Position numbers and translations under genes: made by a program
Assembly (NCBI RefSeq): GCF_003545875.1
Contig: NZ_QHCS01000002.1
Coordinates: forward strand, 941,001-1,005,000
DNA: 64,000 bases
Direction: 5' to 3'
Source of the DNA: Leptospira stimsonii
Lineage (GTDB): Bacteria; Spirochaetota; Leptospiria; Leptospirales; Leptospiraceae
Notes under the pieces: generated by a model
Told to the model about the DNA's origin: nothing
What the model saw: only the letters and a program-made list of their open reading frames with translations
Databases searched by the model: none
Shown: piece after piece, positions 44,469 to 56,140 of the stretch
Numbering within the stretch: position 1 is the stretch's first letter
How the letters are laid out: the number at the start of each line of letters is the position of its first letter

Positions 44469-45005
44469 CTAATCTAGAATTTTTCCGCCGGAATCCAATG
44501 TGTCATTGAATCCGAAAAGTTTGGTGTCTTTCAATCGATCCACGTAGAGAACGCCGAGAAGATGATCACATTCGTGTTGATAAACGACCGCTTTGTAGCC
44601 GTCGATCGTCTCGTCGAATTTTTTTCCTTTTTCGTCCATCCACTGCATCCGAATTCGATTCGGTCTTTCCACATAACCTCTCATTCCGGGAACGGAAAGA
44701 CAACCTTCCCAAAAACCGGAACTTTCGGTCGTAAGAGGAGTAATACTTGGATTTAAAATCACTCGGTCCGGAACGTCAGGCGTTCCCGGATAACGCTCGT
44801 TATCCTCCGAACCGACCACGACGATCTGTTTTAAGATTCCGATTTGGGGTGCCGCGAGCCCGACCCCTTCCGCATGACGCATCGTATCGAACATATCTTT
44901 GAGGAGTTTCTTAAATTCTTTTGTTTGAATCTCGTCTTCAGTGACGGGTTCCGATACTTGACGGAGAAGAGGATCTCCCATTCTTAAAATTTTTCTTACT
45001 GACAT
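44469..45005 (-). CDS. def: Peptide deformylase
   Basis: Removes the formyl group from new proteins; Fe2+-dependent. All three motifs are complete: GVGLAAPQIG (about 47-56), EGCLSVPG (about 99-106, metal Cys) and HECDHLLG (about 143-150, metal His pair and Glu). The length of 178 residues and the MSVRKILRMGDPLLRQ start match the structurally studied Leptospira enzyme. The ATG follows the stop of the upstream hydrolase-like gene by one base (TAATATG), so the two are coupled. Confidence 0.96.
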   Translation of the reverse strand: MSVRKILRMGDPLLRQVSEPVTEDEIQTKEFKKLLKDMFDTMRHAEGVGLAAPQIGILKQIVVVGSEDNERYPGTPDVPDRVILNPSITPLTTESSGFWEGCLSVPGMRGYVERPNRIRMQWMDEKGKKFDETIDGYKAVVYQHECDHLLGVLYVDRLKDTKLFGFNDTLDSGGKILD

Positions 45006-45006
45006 A

Positions 45007-45738
45007 TTAAAAACCAGGTTCTATCTTAAAGTTCGACTTTTTTTGGACAGAAGAAATCGGTATCTCCGCAAGAATTTTCACGACAAGTTCCTTTAATAAA
45101 ACAGAAATCGAATTTCGATCGGCGGATTCGATTCTATACACTCGAAAGGGTTGTAAAAGAATTCCGGAAGCTTTCATTTGCTCCGTAATCGTTCCCGGAA
45201 TTCCCGTGAACAGTAGAGTCGGTAACAAGTTCGATTCCTTCAGGCCGATTCGAAAACTTTTCTCGAGCGCTTCATACAATGCGTGTAATTCTTTGGAAAA
45301 AAGGAACCAGGGGTTCCACGGAAATCTTTCTAAAATCCATTCTCCATTTTTGGGGAACCAGAAAAATGGATCTCGATTTTTTGCGATCGGAGGGTTGACG
45401 ATACAAGCGGCCTCGATTCGATCCGGAAATTTCTTGATCAATTCCAAAACCATTCCGGAAAAACTTCCTTCCCCCAAAAGTTTTATCTTTCCTTTGGTAT
45501 TTCGAATTTCTTCGGAAACCGATTCAATCCATTCCTCGTAATTCGGAAACTGAGTCTGAAAGGAATGAAAACGGGCCTCGAAAACACGAAGTGAAACGTC
45601 GGGAGCAAAGGATTCGATTTGAATCCTTCTGCCTGGGAAATCGAACTCAGGAAGAATAAAAAGGGGGACTTCGGTGGAGGAACCCAATCTTTGAACGGAG
45701 ATTCTATTTGTCATATACGGGTGGAAGAGCCTTTCCAT
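45007..45738 (-). CDS. Alpha/beta-hydrolase-like protein
   Basis: A 243-residue protein with the course of an alpha/beta hydrolase: strands VPLFILPEFDFPG and VSLRVFEARFHSF, then IKLLGEGSFSGMVLELIKKFPDRI, where GEGSFSG takes the place of the G-x-S-x-G elbow, and LPTLLFTGIPGTITEQM for the later strand. The catalytic Asp and His are not obvious. An ATG at 45714 (MTNRISVQ) is an alternative start. It is first in a minus-strand run with def and the RND pump. The substrate is unknown and it may be non-catalytic. Confidence 0.55.
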   Translation of the reverse strand: MERLFHPYMTNRISVQRLGSSTEVPLFILPEFDFPGRRIQIESFAPDVSLRVFEARFHSFQTQFPNYEEWIESVSEEIRNTKGKIKLLGEGSFSGMVLELIKKFPDRIEAACIVNPPIAKNRDPFFWFPKNGEWILERFPWNPWFLFSKELHALYEALEKSFRIGLKESNLLPTLLFTGIPGTITEQMKASGILLQPFRVYRIESADRNSISVLLKELVVKILAEIPISSVQKKSNFKIEPGF

Positions 45739-46085
<347 letters not shown>

Positions 46086-46394
46086 ATGAGTGAATCTATC
46101 GAGGATTTACAGAAAAAATTAAAGATTCAAAACGATATCATCAAAGGTTATGAGAAGGTTCTTCGTCTTAACGAGCAGGAACTGGAAAACGCCGACGAAA
46201 TCATTCGTATGTACGAAGGAATCATTCAATATTCCGGATCCGAACTCAAGGATGCAAAAGAAGCGTTCGATGCGACTAACGTAGTCACCAATCTTTCTCG
46301 TGAAGAATTGATGGGAGCTCTGACTCGTATTCGAGAATTGGAAAACGCAAATAAGAAATTAAGAGAAGAATCTTTAAAGTTTCAGGCCGGCTGA
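46086..46394 (+). CDS. Small coiled-coil protein
   Basis: A 102-residue, almost wholly helical protein with heptad repeats (EDLQKKLKIQNDIIKGYEKVLRLNEQELENADEII; IRELENANKKLREESL) and a short break near residue 55. No membrane segment. It is the first gene of the unit with the GAF-PP2C phosphatase (9-base gap) and the STAS protein, so it may be an adaptor or oligomerisation partner in that partner-switching system; this is inference. Confidence 0.7.
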   Translation: MSESIEDLQKKLKIQNDIIKGYEKVLRLNEQELENADEIIRMYEGIIQYSGSELKDAKEAFDATNVVTNLSREELMGALTRIRELENANKKLREESLKFQAG

Positions 46395-46403
46395 ACCTCT
46401 GCT

Positions 46404-49533
<3,130 letters not shown>

Positions 49534-49624
49534 CGACGATCTTCGACTCTTCGTCGAATTTAACTTTCCCGAGAATCCTTTTCTTAAAAACTGGATATAT
49601 TTCATTCCATTTAAAGGTTCCCGT

Positions 49625-51279
<1,655 letters not shown>

Positions 51280-51282
51280 GAC

Positions 51283-54027
51283 ATGATCGACTTTCAAAAC
51301 AATCGCATTCAATTTCATCAATCCAATTCGCCTTGGATCCGTTCTTTCTCTTTGGAATCGATCAAGTGTTTGATCGTTTGTAGAGGACCGGTTCGAAAGG
51401 AAGCCATGGAAATCTTCGATTCGATCGGAATCCGAGAATATGGAATTCTTCTTTCCGAAAAAGATTCCGTCGTTTATCCGATGGCTCTTGCTCCCGAACT
51501 CAGAGGATTTCGTTTTCCTCATAACATCCACCGAGTTCCCGATTACATGGGAGCGGGTAAGGAAGAAAAAGTGGAGAGAATCGAACAGATTATCTCCATC
51601 GCAAAGGATAACAAATACACTCATATCTTTGCCGGTTACGGTTTTATGGCGGAGGATTCCGAGTTCATTTCCGCAATCGAAAAAAGCGGACTCGTTTTTA
51701 TGGGTCCCGCTTCCTACGTCGCAGACCAAGCAGGTTCCAAGGACGCGGCGAAAAAGATTGCGAGAAAGCTGGAAGTTTCCGTAACTCCCGGTGTGGATAA
51801 TATTTCTTCTCTCGCACTTCTTGCAAAAGCGCCGGACGCAAAAGCTCTGGAAAAATTCGCAAAGGAGAAGGGAATCGATTTTACTTTTGATTCTTCCCTT
51901 CCTCTCGACGCGAACGCAGAGAATCTATTGGAATTAGGATATTCTAAAATAATCGAACTCGTGAGCATCGCAGATCTCCAAGTGGAAGCCGAAAAAGAAT
52001 GTAAGAAGATTTGGGAAAAATATTCCAAGAATCGAATTCGTTTTAAATATATCGGCGGTGGAGGCGGGAAAGGACAAAGGGTCGTTTCCAAGATCGAAGA
52101 GGTGAAAGGCGCAGTTCAAGAAATTCTTTCCGAATCGAAAGTAACTGCACCTGGAACGAATAAAAACTTCCTCATAGAATTAAACATCGAAAACACGAGA
52201 CACAACGAAATCCAGTTGATCGGAAACGGAGAATGGTGTCTCGCCCTCGGTGGAAGAGATTGTTCCGTACAGATGCACGAACAAAAACTCCTCGAAATTT
52301 CCCTCACGCAAGAATTGCTCGAGAAGGAAATCGCTTCTTGCGCTTCCACCAATCCGAAAAAAGCGGAAGTGTTAAAAGGGGATCTAAAGGTCCTTCGCGA
52401 AATGGAAGAACAGTCCGAACGTTTCGGGGCCGCGGTTAAACTCAATAGCGTTTCCACATTCGAATCCATCGTGGACGGGACCAACCACTTCTTCATGGAA
52501 GTAAACACTCGGATTCAAGTGGAACACAGAGTCACGGAAATGGTCTATTCTTTGAAGTTTAAAAACCCGGAGAATCCAAACGAATTTTTTATCGTAGACA
52601 GTCTGATCGAAGCGATGGCTCTCCTTTCCTTACACGGAAAAAGACTGCAGAAGCCGGAAAGAATTTTGCGATATCCATCCGGAGCCGAGGTTCGTATCAA
52701 CGCCACCAACAAGGCGATCCAACCGCACGCGGGTGGAGTGATTATGGGTTGGTCCAAACCTCTGCCGGAAGAAATCCGAGACGACCAAGGGATCAGCATC
52801 CGTAACCCGGACATGGGTCTATTCGTGCATTATAAAGTTGCGGGCGCTTATGATTCGAACATCGCTCTTTTGATCACACACGGAGAAACCCGCGAAGACA
52901 ATTTAAAACGCCTGGGCAATATTTTAAGAAGAACAGAGCTCAGAGGACACGATCTACAGACAAACCTTCTGGTTCACTACGGTTTGATCAACTGGATCCT
53001 CGGAAAGGATTCGATGTTTAAACCTTCGACTGCGTTTATGATATCCTATCTCGCAGGCGTTGGAGCATTGGAAAGATTGATGAAGGATGTGGACTTAGAG
53101 ATCGCTTGGAAGAAAACAATCTCTGATGCGCCGGCGGAAGCAAAAAAAGTTCTGAGCCGTAAACTCACTCTGATCACAAGACCGATCGAGGCGATCGCGA
53201 AAGACGCGCACTTAGTGGCCGGATTTATCGGGTTTCATTTAAACCATTCTTGGAAGATCGCAAGTAACAAGATCGAATGGCTGAGAAACCCGATTTTCAT
53301 TCTCGCGGACCTCTATCACTATCTGAACATGGAAGCGGATGAAACTCAGCCCCCATCCGAGCAGATTTGGGATCACGACAATGAAATCCTACAAAAAGCG
53401 ATTTCCTTTTATCAGGAATTGTCTAAAAAAACGGGGATTGCCGCAGACTCGATCGAACTCGTTACGAGTCTCAACGGCGGAAAAGCCTTGAAAGGAGTGG
53501 ATTCTTCCATTCTGAATCAAGTGATCCAATCTCACAACGGATTTCAAATCGGACTCGAGTTGATCAAACTCCTTCCATCCGCCGGTTTGAGTTCCGGTTT
53601 TTACAACTTGGGAGTGGATGAAAAACTGGAAGCGATTCTTCCGGAAGAATTTAAAAAAGCCGAAACCAGAGACGGATTTATTAAATTCTTAGCTCCTCCT
53701 CCGAAAGCAAGTTCCGACGAGATCGTTGCGCCGATGGGTGGTATGTTCTACTCGAAAGAGGCTCCGGATCTGCCTCCGATGATTCAAGTCGGAGACCATT
53801 TCAAAGCGGGACAACCTCTCTTTATCGTCGAAGTAATGAAAATGTTTAATAAGATTTCCGCTCCGTTTAGCGGAACCGTAAAAGAGATTTTGTTAAACGA
53901 CAGTGATGGAAAGATCATTTCGAAAGGTCAGACGATCTTCAAAATTGTTCCTGACGAAGTGATTCATATCGAAACCGATCAGGAAATTGCGGAGAGAAAG
54001 AAAAAAATTACCTTGAGTTTAATCTGA
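51283..54027 (+). CDS. Biotin carboxylase with biotin carboxyl carrier domain
   Basis: A 914-residue protein that charges biotin with CO2 using ATP. It has the N-terminal BC fold (YGFMAEDSEFISAIEKSGLVFMGP, about 113-136), an ATP-grasp part with YIGGGGGKGQRVV (about 250) and FFMEVNTRIQVEHRVTEMV (about 405-423), the C-terminal BC lobe, a region of about 200 residues with no clear match (about 600-800), and the biotin site VEVMKMFNKI (about 848-857) in a barrel-like BCCP domain. Between residues about 170 and 245 there is an insertion not present in typical BC domains. Usual fused BC-BCCP subunits are about 650-680 residues, so this is unusually long. Forms a unit with the upstream carboxyltransferase. 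Confidence 0.85.
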   Translation: MIDFQNNRIQFHQSNSPWIRSFSLESIKCLIVCRGPVRKEAMEIFDSIGIREYGILLSEKDSVVYPMALAPELRGFRFPHNIHRVPDYMGAGKEEKVERIEQIISIAKDNKYTHIFAGYGFMAEDSEFISAIEKSGLVFMGPASYVADQAGSKDAAKKIARKLEVSVTPGVDNISSLALLAKAPDAKALEKFAKEKGIDFTFDSSLPLDANAENLLELGYSKIIELVSIADLQVEAEKECKKIWEKYSKNRIRFKYIGGGGGKGQRVVSKIEEVKGAVQEILSESKVTAPGTNKNFLIELNIENTRHNEIQLIGNGEWCLALGGRDCSVQMHEQKLLEISLTQELLEKEIASCASTNPKKAEVLKGDLKVLREMEEQSERFGAAVKLNSVSTFESIVDGTNHFFMEVNTRIQVEHRVTEMVYSLKFKNPENPNEFFIVDSLIEAMALLSLHGKRLQKPERILRYPSGAEVRINATNKAIQPHAGGVIMGWSKPLPEEIRDDQGISIRNPDMGLFVHYKVAGAYDSNIALLITHGETREDNLKRLGNILRRTELRGHDLQTNLLVHYGLINWILGKDSMFKPSTAFMISYLAGVGALERLMKDVDLEIAWKKTISDAPAEAKKVLSRKLTLITRPIEAIAKDAHLVAGFIGFHLNHSWKIASNKIEWLRNPIFILADLYHYLNMEADETQPPSEQIWDHDNEILQKAISFYQELSKKTGIAADSIELVTSLNGGKALKGVDSSILNQVIQSHNGFQIGLELIKLLPSAGLSSGFYNLGVDEKLEAILPEEFKKAETRDGFIKFLAPPPKASSDEIVAPMGGMFYSKEAPDLPPMIQVGDHFKAGQPLFIVEVMKMFNKISAPFSGTVKEILLNDSDGKIISKGQTIFKIVPDEVIHIETDQEIAERKKKITLSLI

Positions 54028-54043
54028 ATTAAAATCGAGAACG

Positions 54044-54069
54044 CGGACGCTGAAGATTTTCGGCGTCCG
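54044..54069. terminator. Terminator hairpin between convergent genes
   Basis: Stem CGGACGC/GCGTCCG with a mismatch and a further GAA/TTC pairing, closing on a 4-base loop. It lies between the stop of the biotin carboxylase (54027) and the end of cheB (54075). The minus-strand side is followed by GATTTTAATTC, a weak T-run, so it may serve both directions. Confidence 0.7.
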
Positions 54070-54074
54070 GATAA

Positions 54075-55115
54075 TTAAAAACGCTGAACTTCTCCCACGA
54101 TCTTCGAAAGTGGGAGAATCGTATCTGCGGCTCCCCTCAAGATCGCTTCTTTGGGCATTCCGAAAACCACACAAGTCGCCTCGTCCTGTGCGATCGTAGA
54201 AGCTCCGTGTTGTTTCATTCTTAAAAGTCCGTTCGCTCCATCGCTTCCCATTCCCGTAAGAATGATCCCCTTCGCGTTCCTTCCAGCGACTTGGGCAACC
54301 GAGTTAAACAAAATATCTACGGATGGTCTATGGCGATTGAACAAAGGACCGTCCACGATTCGGATTCTAAATTGGGCACCGCTCAAATAAATCTCCATGT
54401 GACGATTTCCGGGAGCGATGTATGCCGATCCTTCTTTTACCGGATCTCCATCCTTTGCTTCTTTTACTTGGATCTCGCAGATCGAATCCAAACGATTGGC
54501 AAACGCCTCCGTAAACTTCTCGGGCATGTGTTGAACGATTACGATTCCGGGGCAGTGGACGTTCAATTTTGTGAGAATGAATTCGAGGGCCTGAGTTCCG
54601 CCGGTAGAAGTTCCGATCGCAATCAATTTATCCGTAGTGCTAATTTTGGAAAAGTCGGCTTTGATCGGTTTGGCATCCGGAAGTGTGGAAAGCGATTCTC
54701 TCGTTGTATGAAATTTCATTCGCGCTCTTGCGGCCGCTTTGATGGAATCCGTAAAAAGAATTTCCGATTCTTCGATAAAACTTTTTACACCTAACTTCGG
54801 TTTTTCGATGATATCGATCGCACCGAGTTTCATCGCGAGCATCGCGGTTTCGGATTCTTTTTCAGCTAACGAAGAACAGATGATTACGGGGGTAGGTCTT
54901 TCCGACATGATCTTTTTTAGAAAAGAAATCCCGTCCATTCGTGGCATCTCTACATCTAAAATAAAAACGTCCGGCCACATCGTTGATAATTTTTCCGCGG
55001 CGAAAATCGGATCAGAAGCAAACCCGATGATTTCGATTTCCGGATCTTTTGTAAGAATTTGGGTTAAGACCTGACGAACGACAGCAGAGTCGTCTACGAT
55101 AAAAACTTGAATCAT
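54075..55115 (-). CDS. cheB: Chemotaxis methylesterase / glutamine deamidase
   Basis: Removes methyl groups from receptors under control of phosphorylation by CheA. The 346 residues have an N-terminal receiver with D54 (FILDVEMPRMDG) and a C-terminal methylesterase domain with the catalytic Ser (IGTSTGGTQALE), His (VQHMPEKFTEAFANRL) and Asp (MGSDGANGL). Its start overlaps the cheD stop by 4 bases. Last gene of the operon; no cheR is seen next to it. Confidence 0.96.
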   Translation of the reverse strand: MIQVFIVDDSAVVRQVLTQILTKDPEIEIIGFASDPIFAAEKLSTMWPDVFILDVEMPRMDGISFLKKIMSERPTPVIICSSLAEKESETAMLAMKLGAIDIIEKPKLGVKSFIEESEILFTDSIKAAARARMKFHTTRESLSTLPDAKPIKADFSKISTTDKLIAIGTSTGGTQALEFILTKLNVHCPGIVIVQHMPEKFTEAFANRLDSICEIQVKEAKDGDPVKEGSAYIAPGNRHMEIYLSGAQFRIRIVDGPLFNRHRPSVDILFNSVAQVAGRNAKGIILTGMGSDGANGLLRMKQHGASTIAQDEATCVVFGMPKEAILRGAADTILPLSKIVGEVQRF

Positions 55116-55615
55116 GAATCTTTCGGCCTTTCTACATAAATTTCACCGTCCCATAGGGAAAAGAAAACCCTTCTATGGGAAAAACCGCCCAAATCCTCCG
55201 AGGCAACCGGAAGATGGTTTTTGGCGAGAATGTCTTTCACGGAGTGAATGTTTTTCATTCCGATATCTCGAACGGATTTTATCTCTAAGAGTTTTTCCTC
55301 TTCCGTTGAAAACATCGAGGCTCCTCCAAAAAGTTTGATTTGAAATTGACCGTATCGCCCCCCCGTTTCTTGTATCTTTTGGAAAAAAAGCTCAAGTGCG
55401 TCGTCCGCGTATTTTGCGTCCAGCGGACTTTTTTGATCAACCGGAGGACGATTGGGAAGCATGACGTGAGCCATTCCTCCCGTAAGTTGAACCGGATTCC
55501 AAAAACAAACGGAAACACAGGATCCGAGTAAAGTTCTGATCCTTACATTCTTCTGTCCCCAGCAAAACCCGCCGGGTTGTAAGAATAAATCTCGAACGAT
55601 ATCCGGTTCCATCAT
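55112..55615 (-). CDS. cheD: Chemoreceptor glutamine deamidase CheD
   Basis: A 167-residue protein that deamidates glutamines in receptors and can assist CheC-type phosphatases. GSCVSVCFWNP carries the catalytic Cys (C33) and GGMAHVMLP the His (H50), as in the family. It overlaps both cheW (4 bases) and cheB (4 bases), so translation of the three is coupled. No cheC is seen in the window. Confidence 0.93.
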   Translation of the reverse strand: MMEPDIVRDLFLQPGGFCWGQKNVRIRTLLGSCVSVCFWNPVQLTGGMAHVMLPNRPPVDQKSPLDAKYADDALELFFQKIQETGGRYGQFQIKLFGGASMFSTEEEKLLEIKSVRDIGMKNIHSVKDILAKNHLPVASEDLGGFSHRRVFFSLWDGEIYVERPKDS

Positions 55616-56127
55616 GTATTCTCTACAAGCGCCTCTGCATTTTGATTCTCTTCGATCGAAGTCAATTCGTCCAGGTTAAGAATCTTTTCCGTGTTTAGGA
55701 TGATAATAAACCCGTCTTCTTGACGCGCCATACCGAGAATAAAGTCCACTTTGATTCTAGAACCGAATGTGGGAGCAGGTTCGATCTCGGAAGCCGCGAT
55801 GGATACGACTTCGTTTACCGATTCAACTAGAATCCCCAGATCGGTTCTTTCTTTTTTTTCACCGCTTCTCGAAGTGTGAAGTTCCACAATGATCACGCAG
55901 GTTTTACGATCGGGTTCGATCTTCTGTCTAAAAAATTTGTGTTTTAGATCGACGACCGGTACGACGTTTCCGCGAAGATTGATCACACCCGGAATAAATT
56001 CCGGCATCAGAGGAACGTTCGTCAAACCGGAATATTCAATGATCTCTTTGATATGCAATATTCCAATTCCGTAACATTCTTCTCCCAGATAAAAGGTGAG
56101 AAATTGATTGTCCTCCATGGCGCTCAT
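55612..56127 (-). CDS. cheW: Chemotaxis coupling protein CheW
   Basis: Links CheA to the receptors. The 171 residues form the usual double SH3-like fold: FLTFYLGEECYGIGILHIKEIIEY, NVPLMPEFIPGVINLRGNVVPVVDLK, ILVESVNEVVSI. Slightly longer than standard CheW because of an acidic C-terminal tail (about 153-171). Position between the MCP and cheD; overlaps cheD by 4 bases. Confidence 0.95.
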   Translation of the reverse strand: MSAMEDNQFLTFYLGEECYGIGILHIKEIIEYSGLTNVPLMPEFIPGVINLRGNVVPVVDLKHKFFRQKIEPDRKTCVIIVELHTSRSGEKKERTDLGILVESVNEVVSIAASEIEPAPTFGSRIKVDFILGMARQEDGFIIILNTEKILNLDELTSIEENQNAEALVENT

Positions 56128-56140
56128 ACTTTCACTCCGT

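Noticed and set aside
43845..44472. Long open frames on the strand opposite the RND gene
   Set aside because: Shadows of a strongly coding strand; no recognisable protein and no start signal.
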